Shown here piece by piece: positions 1 to 6,766 of a DNA stretch of 12,525 nucleotides. A program made the translations under genes and the position numbers. This stretch comes from Gammaproteobacteria bacterium (GTDB lineage Bacteria > Pseudomonadota > Gammaproteobacteria > Steroidobacterales > GCA-2729495). The notes under the pieces were generated by a model. The model was given only the letters and a program-made list of their open reading frames with translations. It was not told where the DNA came from and searched no databases. The stretch covers positions 1 through 12,525 of the forward strand of contig JAKLLP010000025.1 of NCBI GenBank assembly GCA_023150055.1. Direction: 5' to 3'. How positions within the stretch are numbered: position 1 is the stretch's first letter; the number at the start of each line of letters is the position of its first letter.

Positions 1-87
1 CTCCGCGTCGCCGAGGTGTTCACGCCAGAGGACCTCCACCTCCGGCAGTCGATCCGGCGTATAGGGCACCACCCGGTAAGCTGGCAT
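1..87 (-). CDS. N-terminal fragment of a probable GNAT-family acyltransferase (cut by window edge)
   Basis: An open frame starts with ATG at 87, directly after the TAG stop of the deacetylase-like gene (TAG-ATG junction), and runs off the left edge after 29 codons. It begins MPAYRVVPYTPDRLPEVEVL and continues WREHLGDAE. A GGTGA Shine-Dalgarno-like element lies 8 bases before the ATG, inside the end of the preceding gene, which suggests translational coupling. The opening pattern (short beta strand Y-R-V-V-P-Y, then a helix ending in W-R-E-H-L) resembles the start of GNAT N-acyltransferases found in exopolysaccharide loci, where they may acylate sugars or proteins. Only 29 residues are visible, so no acetyl-CoA binding motif can be checked. 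That this is a gene start is fairly well supported; the family call is tentative. Confidence 0.5.
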   Translation of the reverse strand, partial: MPAYRVVPYTPDRLPEVEVLWREHLGDAE

Positions 88-1290
88 CTACGCGGTCACC
101 GCTCGCTCTGTCGGCGGAAAGCTCACCATGTAGCAGTGGTCCTCCAGTCTCGTGATGGCCGCCGTAACCGGGCGCCCTGCGACCCGCACCTCGATGTCGC
201 GCGCGCGGCCGGCGATGCGCAACCCGAAGATGTGCCCGGCCAGGTCGGCCGGCTCGAGCCGTGCATAGCGGATACCGTCGGGGCGGAAGTCTATGTACTC
301 GCCGTCAGCCGCAATTGCAACATGGTCGCGAAGCACGAGGTAGTCGAGCAATGTCGACAATGGCGAGAGCTTGAGCGCACCTTGCTCGTAGCGGCTGCGC
401 AGATTTGCGAGCGCTGCCCGCGTCGCGGGCGGAATGTGCGTTGCCTCTCCCCGGCGCGCGGCCCGGCGCTTGCCGAGGTGAGAATACACGATGCAGGTTC
501 CCTCCCGGGAAAGCAGCCGATCCACGTTGTCGGGCGAGATCAGTGTCGCCAGGCCGTCGATGTCGGCATCACGCCAGGTGCCATAGCGGCGAAAGCAGTA
601 GAGCGTGCGACCGTCTGCGAACCTGTGGGGGTAATACTGCCGGTTCACGTTCGCGTTGTGGGTGACCATGCCGCGGCCCCAACGCACGAGCCCGAGCCGC
701 GACAGCCCGTGCCAGGCGAGCAGGAAGGCCGTTCTCGATGCGGACGCATGGCCACGCGCATACCACACCCGTGGTGATACCGGCACGTCCTGCCCCAGGA
801 TCGGGGTCAGCCGCCCGTCCCAGACGTAACGGATGCCGAGTTCGGCCACGAGATCGAGCGTATAGGTGAAGCTCTCGTAGACGACGCCGGAGCCGTCGAC
901 GTGTCGCGGCGTCGAGCCCTCGGTCGAGTTGTGCAACAAGTTCTGCGGGTGGGTCGAGTGGTCCACCCAGACGCGCGGCGACAGCCCATGAGCCTCGAGC
1001 AGCTCCATCGCCTGCACCGCGTCGTCGCGGTCGAAGCCCCGTTTGCGCGCATGCACGTAGTCGCCCCAGCCGTGGAGGGTGTCGTGGTAGTGGGCGGCAG
1101 CGATCTCCGGGTTGTCGTGCAGATTGACCTGCCCGGGCAGATTGCAGTTGAAGGAACGCACGAACAGCGCATCGCCGAAAGGAAGCGACATCTCGTCCCA
1201 GATGGTCGAATGCAACTCGGCCCAGTCGGCTGCGCCGGTGTTGTCGGGGTCATTGGAGATCGTCAACCAGGCACGGTACGGCGGCGGCAT
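88..1290 (-). CDS. Polysaccharide deacetylase-like (NodB-fold) protein, 400 aa
   Basis: Probable carbohydrate-deacetylase-fold protein. The frame stays open to 1569, but I place the start at ATG 1290 because the residues upstream are low-complexity Arg/Ala/Pro-rich. The protein proper opens with a hydrophobic strand and an acidic pair (A-W-L-T-I-S-N-D14-P-D16), as in the first motif of carbohydrate esterase family 4. A histidine cluster, D110-H111-S-T-H114-P, resembles the metal-binding H-[ST]-x-x-x-H motif but with altered spacing. Other candidate site residues are H73-G-W-G-D and Y269-S-H271-L. The last ~90 residues look like a small beta-rich domain. No signal peptide is visible, so a cytoplasmic role on precursor glycans is plausible. 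The motifs are divergent, so the protein could be a non-catalytic or repurposed NodB-fold member. It sits 178 bases downstream of the secreted-protein gene and abuts the GNAT-like gene. Confidence 0.6.
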   Translation of the reverse strand: MPPPYRAWLTISNDPDNTGAADWAELHSTIWDEMSLPFGDALFVRSFNCNLPGQVNLHDNPEIAAAHYHDTLHGWGDYVHARKRGFDRDDAVQAMELLEAHGLSPRVWVDHSTHPQNLLHNSTEGSTPRHVDGSGVVYESFTYTLDLVAELGIRYVWDGRLTPILGQDVPVSPRVWYARGHASASRTAFLLAWHGLSRLGLVRWGRGMVTHNANVNRQYYPHRFADGRTLYCFRRYGTWRDADIDGLATLISPDNVDRLLSREGTCIVYSHLGKRRAARRGEATHIPPATRAALANLRSRYEQGALKLSPLSTLLDYLVLRDHVAIAADGEYIDFRPDGIRYARLEPADLAGHIFGLRIAGRARDIEVRVAGRPVTAAITRLEDHCYMVSFPPTERAVTA

Positions 1291-1407
1291 CGCCAGGACC
1301 TGGATGTCGCCCGGGGCTGCGTCGGGCGCCGGACGGCGCCTCACTGGATCACGAGGCAACACAGCAGCACAACCCGCGGATAATGGTTTCGAAGCTCCCT
1401 TCAGGGG

Positions 1408-1436
1408 AGTGTAGCGGGCGGGCGGCGGACTGGCGA
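1408..1436 (-). promoter_or_regulatory. Candidate sigma70-type promoter for the deacetylase-like gene
   Basis: Read on the minus strand, TCGCCA (plus-strand 1431-1436, 4 of 6 matches to TTGACA) is followed after exactly 17 bases by TACACT (1408-1413, 4 of 6 matches to TATAAT). Transcription would begin near 1401 and leave a leader of about 110 bases before ATG 1290. A short palindrome (CTCCC/GGGAG, arms 1395-1399 and 1405-1409, loop of 5) touches the -10 box and could be an operator or leader hairpin. Chance matches of this quality are common, so this is only a candidate. Confidence 0.3.
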
Positions 1437-1468
1437 GGCCGTGCGTTCTGGCAGCAACCCCAGCAGCG

Positions 1469-2200
1469 CTACTGCCATTTCTGGATTCCGAACACGGCGC
1501 GGCGGGATGCGACCCCCTCCGGCGGGGGCACGCGGCGCAGGTCGAGCCCCAGGATCCAGTAGTCCGCACCGCCCTCGGCCGTCTCGAACAGCAGCGGTCC
1601 CGGCAGCCGGCCGATCTCCCGGTCGCCGTAGCGAACGACCAGAGGCCTCCTTTTCTCCCTGGACGCCAACGACGGCTTCCACAGGTGGTAGCTGACGCTG
1701 AAACGGTGCACGGTGTCGATGCGCTCGACCTCGTGAAACAGGTAGCGGCTGCCCGAGCCGTCCGTGGGCCGGGTCTCGATGCGGAACCGGTCGCCGTCCA
1801 CGTAGAAGGCGACCGTGTTCCTGTTGTTCGACTTGAAGGTCAGGAACTTGACCATGTAATCGACGCTGTCGGGGTTTCCCGCCACGAGTCGCGGCGCGGC
1901 GACCCAGCCGGTCAGGTCGATGGTGAACTCGAGCTGGCCGCGAACCCGCTCCGCGCCCGGCGGCCGGTATTTCCAGGGCTTGCCGAGCATGTAAGAGACC
2001 TGCGGCCGCCACGGCCGACCGTCCGCGGCGCGCTGGCCAGGCGCACCGTAATACGCCACAGCCTCGAAATTCAGCGGCGTCAGCCGGCTGCCTTCGGTTT
2101 GCTTGTACAACTGGATCTGGGCGGGCGCCGTGCCGGCCGCAAGGGCCAGCACCAGCCCGGCGGCGAGCGCACGCGACCACCGGATGACCGGGTTCACCAC
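1469..2200 (-). CDS. Secreted beta-rich protein of unknown function, 243 aa
   Basis: I do not recognise this protein with confidence. From GTG 2200 it has a classic Sec signal peptide: a basic n-region (N-P-V-I-R-W-S-R), a hydrophobic core (A-L-A-A-G-L-V-L-A-L-A-A-G) and an A-P-A|Q cleavage site near residue 27. The mature ~216 residues are rich in alternating beta-strand patterns, tryptophans and tyrosines (e.g. G-Q-L-E-F-T-I-D-L-T-G-W, residues 88-99, and A-D-Y-W-I-L-G-L-D-L, residues 212-221). This would fit a jelly-roll or concanavalin-like carbohydrate-binding or lyase fold, but that is inference. A GGAG element lies 11 bases before the first of two tandem GTG codons. The frame stays open to an ATG at 2344, but that start would bury the signal peptide behind ~48 Arg-rich residues, so the GTG is preferred. 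The likely location is the periplasm or outside the cell, acting on the polymer. Confidence 0.6.
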   Translation of the reverse strand: MVNPVIRWSRALAAGLVLALAAGTAPAQIQLYKQTEGSRLTPLNFEAVAYYGAPGQRAADGRPWRPQVSYMLGKPWKYRPPGAERVRGQLEFTIDLTGWVAAPRLVAGNPDSVDYMVKFLTFKSNNRNTVAFYVDGDRFRIETRPTDGSGSRYLFHEVERIDTVHRFSVSYHLWKPSLASREKRRPLVVRYGDREIGRLPGPLLFETAEGGADYWILGLDLRRVPPPEGVASRRAVFGIQKWQ

Positions 2201-2448
2201 CCGCGCTTTTGCTCCGCCGGGGGCAACACGGGAGCGATCCCCCGATGAACCGCGGCCATCCCACCGCTCGACGGGATCGCATCGAACTGCGACTGGTTCG
2301 CGGCGCACGCGTTCGCGGATATCTCTGATTTGTTCGCTTCTCATCGTACACTGGCGCCTGCAGGGGACCGAGGGTATCACGATGTCCGGGAAGAGCAGAT
2401 GACACTGGCCGACGCGCGATTCGGGCAGCGACGCAGGATGGGCTTGGC

Positions 2449-3282
2449 ATGCTGCCCGATTATCTGATCATCGGCGCCGCGCGCTGCGGCACGACCTACA
2501 TCGCGCAGGTGCTGCGCTCGCACCCCGAGGTCTTCATGGCCCGGCAGAAGGAATTGCATTTCTTCGAGCGCGACTACGACAAGGGCATGGCGTTCTACGA
2601 GTCGAATTTCCCGTCCGACGACACCGGGCAATACAAGGTCATCGGCGAAGCGACGCCCGCCTACCTGTATTTTCCCGAGGTCCCCGAGCGCATCCACCGG
2701 CACCTGCCCGACGCGAAGCTGATCGTCAGCCTGCGTAACCCGATCGACGCCGCGTACTCTGCCTACTGGAAGGCATACTCGGCAGACGAGCGCACGCGCA
2801 GGATGACGTTCGAACAGAAGCTCGAGAAGGAACCCCGTCTGATCGCCGGCGGGCGCTACGCGGAGCAGCTCGCGCGGTACCTCGCGCTGTTTCCGCGCGA
2901 GCGCATTCACGTGATCGTGTACGAGCAACTCGTGGCCGGACCGGAGGCCGAGTTCCGCCGCCTGTTTCGCTTCCTCGGCGTCGCCGAGGATTTCGTCTCA
3001 CCCTACATGACGCAGAGAATCAACGCATCCGGGATGAAAAACGGGCGTTCGCGGCTGCTGCGTTATGCGCACCGCCTGTTCTTCCGTTACATCGAGGTGC
3101 CGTCGATCGCGGGCTGGATCGAACGCATCAACTTCCTGCCGATCCCGCCGATGGCGCCGGCCACCCGGCAGCGCCTGCAACAGGAATTTGCCGGCCCCAA
3201 TGCCGAACTCGGGAGATTGACGGGGGCAGACCTGTCGGCGTGGTCCGGCGACGGTCGCGCTACCGTCAGCGACGGCCGGTAA
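2449..3282 (+). CDS. Sulfotransferase (heparan-sulfate-sulfotransferase-like), 277 aa
   Basis: PAPS-dependent sulfotransferase, predicted to move sulfate from 3'-phosphoadenosine-5'-phosphosulfate to a hydroxyl or amine on a glycan in the cytoplasm. The 5'-phosphosulfate loop is G9-A-A-R-C-G-T-T16 at the very N-terminus. The 3'-phosphate site is L94-R96-N-P with S104 (R-N-P-I-D-A-A-Y-S-A-Y). The stretch K34-E-L-H-F-F, then Y43-D-K-G-M-A-F-Y, G66-E-A-T-P-A-Y and V78-P-E-R-I-H follows the order seen in animal heparan sulfate 3-O- and N-sulfotransferases, where the Glu of K-E-x-H-F-F is the catalytic base; E35 is the candidate here. Arg12 sits where many family members have Lys. ATG 2449 is preceded by AGGA at a spacing of 10. 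The gene is alone on the plus strand and its last 17 bases overlap the convergent wecG-like gene. The exact acceptor cannot be told from sequence. Confidence 0.85.
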   Translation: MLPDYLIIGAARCGTTYIAQVLRSHPEVFMARQKELHFFERDYDKGMAFYESNFPSDDTGQYKVIGEATPAYLYFPEVPERIHRHLPDAKLIVSLRNPIDAAYSAYWKAYSADERTRRMTFEQKLEKEPRLIAGGRYAEQLARYLALFPRERIHVIVYEQLVAGPEAEFRRLFRFLGVAEDFVSPYMTQRINASGMKNGRSRLLRYAHRLFFRYIEVPSIAGWIERINFLPIPPMAPATRQRLQQEFAGPNAELGRLTGADLSAWSGDGRATVSDGR

Positions 3283-4015
3283 CGCGCGCGACGAGGACTT
3301 TCCACGCGAACCGCGGCAACGCGGTCTGGCGCAGCAGGCGGCGCGGTTCGGCCAGCAGCCGGTACAGCCACTCGAGGTGCAGGCGCCGGAAGGCCGCCGG
3401 TGCGCGCCTGACCTTGCCGACCAGCACGTCGAACGTCCCGCCGACACCCTGGCAGACCCGCACGTCGAGCTGCGGCAGGTACTGCTTCATCCACAGTTCC
3501 TGCCGCGGACTGCCGAGCGCGACGAACAGTATCTGCGCGCCGGAGGCGTTGATCTCCTCGACGAGCGCCGGCATGTCCGCCTCGCCGACGTAGCCGTGCC
3601 GGTGTCCCGCCACGCGCAGGCCCGGGTAGCGCTCGACGAGCACCTGCGCCGCGCGTTCGTTGACCTCCGGCGTCGCGCCGTACAGGAACACGGCGTGGGC
3701 CTTCCCGGCGGCCCGGGCGCAGATCGCCGGCATCAGCTCCGAGCCCGGCACCCGCTCGAGACGCCGGCCGAGCAGCAGGCGAACCGCGACCACCACGCCG
3801 ATGCCGTCCGGGATCAACAGCCCCGCGCCGCGCAGGCTCTCCCGCACCAGGGAGTCCGTCTGCGCCTTCATGATCTTCTCGGGATTGACGGCGAGCACCG
3901 TCTGCGGACGGCCGCCCGCGATCATGGACTCGACCGCGTCCAGGGCGCCCGCCATGTCGATGCAATCGACCGGCACGCCGAAAATTTCCACGCGTTCAGG
4001 GGGTACCGCTGGCAC
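3266..4015 (-). CDS. WecG/TagA/CpsF-family glycosyltransferase, 249 aa
   Basis: Member of the GT26 family. Characterised members transfer N-acetylmannosamine or N-acetylmannosaminuronic acid to a polyprenyl-diphosphate-linked GlcNAc at the inner face of the membrane. Family landmarks appear in order: V43-N-P-E-K-I near the N-terminus, the L-I-P-D70-G-I-G segment with the conserved Asp, F110-L-Y-G-A, A166-L-G-S-P-R-Q-E-L-W-M, and G190-V-G-G-T-F-D-V-L-V-G followed by R-R-A-P and an L-E-W-L-Y-R-L helix (214-220). The length is normal for the family. The start is GTG 4015, 9 bases after the methyltransferase stop, with no clear Shine-Dalgarno element close by; GTG 3991 is an alternative. It is the last gene of the five-gene minus-strand operon, and its 3' end overlaps the convergent sulfotransferase gene by 17 bases. 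The donor sugar cannot be assigned from the sequence. Confidence 0.9.
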   Translation of the reverse strand: MPAVPPERVEIFGVPVDCIDMAGALDAVESMIAGGRPQTVLAVNPEKIMKAQTDSLVRESLRGAGLLIPDGIGVVVAVRLLLGRRLERVPGSELMPAICARAAGKAHAVFLYGATPEVNERAAQVLVERYPGLRVAGHRHGYVGEADMPALVEEINASGAQILFVALGSPRQELWMKQYLPQLDVRVCQGVGGTFDVLVGKVRRAPAAFRRLHLEWLYRLLAEPRRLLRQTALPRFAWKVLVARVTGRR

Positions 4016-4024
4016 TGCGCGAGG

Positions 4025-4633
4025 TCAGACCTTCTCCAACAGCACGACCTTGCCGCCGGCGACGCCCGGCAATACATACCGGGTGCGCACGCGCTGCAGC
4101 CCCACCCCGCCAATCAGCCGGTCGAACTCGGCGACCGACAGCGTCGTCTTCCGGCGGCCGCGCACGATGCCGTACAGGTTGGCGAGCGACCAGCGCGTCG
4201 GGTAGGTCGCAATAAGCCACCGCGAGGTCACGCGACGCAGCTCGGCGAACATCGCCGGCAGGCGGCCCTTGTCGATGTGCTGGACCAGCGAACAGCACAG
4301 CACCAGATCGAATTCGTCGTCGGCGAACGGCAGGTCGAAAAGATCGCAGGCTACCGTCCGGATGTCGTGACCCGGGAAGTACGCGCGAATGTCCTCGAGC
4401 CGCCCGTCGGTGATGTCCGCACAGGTGACCTGCCAGCGAAGCAGCAGGTCGACCATGCGGCCCGCACCCGACGGACAGTCGAGCACCCGGGTTGGCGGCG
4501 CCATCCGCTCCGCCTCATCGAGCAGTGCCTGTATGCAGCTTCTCTGACGACGATGGGTGAGGACATTCGCACCGATGCGCCATTTGCTGAAGTTCTCGCC
4601 CCGGAACAGGCTGGGCTCGGCGAGTTTTTTCAT
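4025..4633 (-). CDS. Class I SAM-dependent methyltransferase, 202 aa
   Basis: Small methyltransferase of the type-11-like class. The SAM-binding motif I is V50-L-D-C-P-S-G-A-G-R59. An acidic residue follows at the end of strand 2 (A72-D73-I-T). The post-motif region is C96-D-L-F-D-L-P-F-A-D-D-E-F-D-L-V-L (96-112), and a Q118-H motif precedes the next helix. The family uses S-adenosylmethionine to methylate O, N or C atoms; in a polysaccharide locus a sugar or sugar-lipid acceptor is the natural guess, but nothing in the sequence proves it. ATG 4633 is well supported by TAGGA seven bases upstream. The gene lies 43 bases after the GT4 gene stop and 9 bases before the WecG-like start, consistent with one operon. 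The length is near the minimum for a complete Rossmann methyltransferase domain. Confidence 0.85.
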   Translation of the reverse strand: MKKLAEPSLFRGENFSKWRIGANVLTHRRQRSCIQALLDEAERMAPPTRVLDCPSGAGRMVDLLLRWQVTCADITDGRLEDIRAYFPGHDIRTVACDLFDLPFADDEFDLVLCCSLVQHIDKGRLPAMFAELRRVTSRWLIATYPTRWSLANLYGIVRGRRKTTLSVAEFDRLIGGVGLQRVRTRYVLPGVAGGKVVLLEKV

Positions 4634-4676
4634 CGCGGCATCCTACCAGAACCCCCGTCCACACCAACGGCACGGC

Positions 4677-5732
4677 TCAGATGGCCGCATAGATCTTCTC
4701 GAGCCGGGCGGCAACGCGCGAGGCACTGAAGCGCTCGCGGGCGTACGCCCGGTTGAAGGCGCCGATCTCGTCGCGCCGTTTGCGGTCGCCGACCAGCGGC
4801 AGCAGCAGCGCGGCGAGTTCGGCCGGGTCGCGGCTGTCCGTGATGCGGCCCATGCGGCCGTCTTCGAAGAAGTCGCGCAGGCCGCCGACGGCGCGCGTCA
4901 CGACGGGCAGGCCCCAGGCCATCGCTTCGAGCACGGCGTTGGGCATGCCCTCGCCGTAGCAGGTCGGGAAGAAGTTGTCCGCGTCGAGAAACGCAGCCCG
5001 CTTGGCGTCACCCTCCACGTGGCCGATGAAGTGGACGCCGGGAAGCGCACGTTCCCCGACCAGCTGCTCGGCGCGCGACCGCTCCGGGCCATCCCCCGCG
5101 ATCGTCAGCCGGCAGTTCGGGTGCCGCTCGCGCACCCGGGCATACGCCTCGATCGCCTCGACGAGCCCCTTCTCCCGATCGAGCCGGCTCATGAACAGGA
5201 GGTTGACCGGCGCACGATCCGACCCGGACGCCGGTCTCGGCGCCTCGCACGCGGCGTCTTCCACGACCGTGGTCTCCACCTGTACGGGTGTCCTGATGCC
5301 CCAGGCGGCGAGCTGGGTGCGGAATTCCTCGGCAAGCACCACGAGTTTGCTGGCCCGGCCGTAGACCAGGCGGAACAGCCAGGCCCACTGCGCGGTGATC
5401 CGCTCCGCCAGCGCCCGGTCCCAGCCGCGGAAGAACACCAGCACCGGCAGCCGGTGCGCTCGCGCGATCAGCAGCAGGATGCCGTCACGGACGACCGCCC
5501 TGCGCCCGAGCGACGGGTTGAGGTGCACGAGGTCGAACTGCCCGGTCCGCAGCCGGCGATGGAAAGCCGCGAAATCGCCGAGCAGGCGGGCGGCCGATGC
5601 GCCACGCTCCCCCGCCTGCCGGCCCACCTCGTAATAGACCTTGTCCGCGTCGAGGTGGCTGCGCAGGACGCGATAGTAGTTCGCCACGCCGCCGGCGAGA
5701 TCGAGGCGCGGCACGACGACGAGCACTTTCAC
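4677..5732 (-). CDS. GT4-family glycosyltransferase, 351 aa
   Basis: Retaining GT-B glycosyltransferase, expected to act in the cytoplasm on a lipid-linked glycan using a nucleotide-sugar donor. The N-terminal domain opens V-K-V-L-V-V-V-P with the glycine-rich turn G14-G-V-A-N-Y. The C-terminal donor domain has S182-R-L-D-R-E-K-G-L, A212-G-D-G-P-E-R and the EX7E pair E261 and E269 (Y-G-E-G-M-P-N-A-V-L-E-A-M-A-W-G), followed by P-V-V-T. The frame is open far upstream, but the true start is GTG 5732: AGGAG lies 8 bases before it and the protein begins exactly at the first beta strand of the fold. Starting further upstream would read through the preceding sulfotransferase gene in the wrong frame. 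It lies 32 bases after that gene. The sugar added is unknown. Confidence 0.9.
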   Translation of the reverse strand: MKVLVVVPRLDLAGGVANYYRVLRSHLDADKVYYEVGRQAGERGASAARLLGDFAAFHRRLRTGQFDLVHLNPSLGRRAVVRDGILLLIARAHRLPVLVFFRGWDRALAERITAQWAWLFRLVYGRASKLVVLAEEFRTQLAAWGIRTPVQVETTVVEDAACEAPRPASGSDRAPVNLLFMSRLDREKGLVEAIEAYARVRERHPNCRLTIAGDGPERSRAEQLVGERALPGVHFIGHVEGDAKRAAFLDADNFFPTCYGEGMPNAVLEAMAWGLPVVTRAVGGLRDFFEDGRMGRITDSRDPAELAALLLPLVGDRKRRDEIGAFNRAYARERFSASRVAARLEKIYAAI

Positions 5733-5764
5733 CGGCGGGGCTCCTGCACGTGGGACGTCGTCGG

Positions 5765-6766
5765 CTAAAGGCGCATGCGCGCCTTCGCCAGCGTGCTCTT
5801 CGCCACGAAGCGCAGACCGCGCCCGAGCTTCAGGTCGAACAGGAAGCGGTTGATCACGTCGAGCAGCGCGTACCAGCCGAGGGCGAGCCGCGACAGCCGG
5901 CGGCTCGGCGCGTCGATACGACACTCGTAGCCATAGTGCCGCAACTCGGAAGCGCAGACCGATTCGATCCTGCGCCGCTCGCGCTCCGACATCCGGGACT
6001 GGTACTTCCTGACGTTGCCCGGCAGTATTTCGCGCGCCCCGGCCGCCGCACCGAGGTTTTCCGACGGCAGGTCCAGCGTCAGCATCTTCTCGTCGAACTC
6101 CACCCCGAGAAACGCCGTCACCCGCGCCAGCGTCTCGGCCGGGCGCTCGAGCAGGTCCTCGTAACGCAGCTCGAGCACATCGCTTGCCGGCAACCCGCCG
6201 AAGTCGCGCCATAGCACCCGCAGCCCGTCGCTCCAGCGCTGTGCGAAGCGGTACATGTTCTTGCCCCAGGCCTTGCGCGCGGAGAGCGCCGCGTCCCTGA
6301 CGTCGCGCACGATGTGGATGATCTTCGCCTCCGGGATCTCCCGCTTGATCAGGGCGAGCCGGGTGGTGTAGTTGGGCGACTTGTCGCCGAGCCAGAGACC
6401 GGGATGCTCCGGCGCCTTTGCTTCCCGCCGCATTATCGGCAGCAGCACGCCGGCGGGGTCGAAGGTCGCGCAACGCGTGTACCACTCCTCCTCGCTGAGC
6501 GTCTCCATGCCCTGCACCGCGCGCACGGCGAAATAATGCGCGCGCATGACGTCCGCGTAGAGCCTCGCAAAGTTCTCGCGCCGCGCCACGTCGCCGTAGC
6601 CCGGCCAGCGCTCCAGCAGCCAGGGCACGAACATCAGTTCCTGGGTGACAAAGATCTGCTCGTGCCGGTTCAGCAGCTTGCGCAGCAGCTTGGTCCCCGA
6701 ACGCGGGAAGCCGACGATGAACAGGATCCGGCGGCCGCCAGCAGGATTTCCTCCCGTGTCGCTCAT
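5765..6766 (-). CDS. Sulfotransferase family protein, 333 aa
   Basis: PAPS-dependent sulfotransferase, predicted to sulfate a carbohydrate or related acceptor. The phosphosulfate-binding loop is V18-G-F-P-R-S-G-T-K26 and the 3'-phosphate site is I152-V-R154-D-V-R with S162. Supporting blocks are T41-Q-E-L, L126-G-D-K-S-P and L200-R-Y-E-D-L-L, all typical of bacterial sulfotransferases of the G-x-P-R-S-G-T type. After about residue 285 a helical C-terminal tail (to 333) extends past the core and could contact a partner or the membrane surface. The ATG at 6766 overlaps the TGA of the upstream sulfotransferase gene (ATGA), so the two are translationally coupled; no strong Shine-Dalgarno element is present. 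The motifs differ clearly from both other sulfotransferases in the window, so it is not a recent duplicate. Acceptor unknown. Confidence 0.88.
   Translation of the reverse strand: MSDTGGNPAGGRRILFIVGFPRSGTKLLRKLLNRHEQIFVTQELMFVPWLLERWPGYGDVARRENFARLYADVMRAHYFAVRAVQGMETLSEEEWYTRCATFDPAGVLLPIMRREAKAPEHPGLWLGDKSPNYTTRLALIKREIPEAKIIHIVRDVRDAALSARKAWGKNMYRFAQRWSDGLRVLWRDFGGLPASDVLELRYEDLLERPAETLARVTAFLGVEFDEKMLTLDLPSENLGAAAGAREILPGNVRKYQSRMSERERRRIESVCASELRHYGYECRIDAPSRRLSRLALGWYALLDVINRFLFDLKLGRGLRFVAKSTLAKARMRL

Noticed and set aside
1291-1569. Upstream extension of the deacetylase-like gene to 493 aa.
   Set aside because: The added 93 residues are basic and low-complexity and run into the secreted-protein gene; ATG 1290 begins just before the first conserved motif.
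2325-2352. Possible promoter for the plus-strand sulfotransferase (CTGATT, 16 bases, TACACT).
   Set aside because: The -35 element matches only 3 of 6 positions and no second feature supports it. The 2201-2448 divergent region must hold promoters, but I cannot place them with confidence.
3377-5768. Plus-strand frames of about 450 and 403 codons.
   Set aside because: Both lie antisense to the WecG-like, methyltransferase and GT4 genes, which carry recognisable motifs; the plus-strand products are low-complexity.
5733-6485. Upstream extension of the GT4 gene to a 602-aa protein.
   Set aside because: The extension overlaps the 333-aa sulfotransferase gene in another frame; the GTG at 5732 has an AGGAG element and starts at the first beta strand of the fold.
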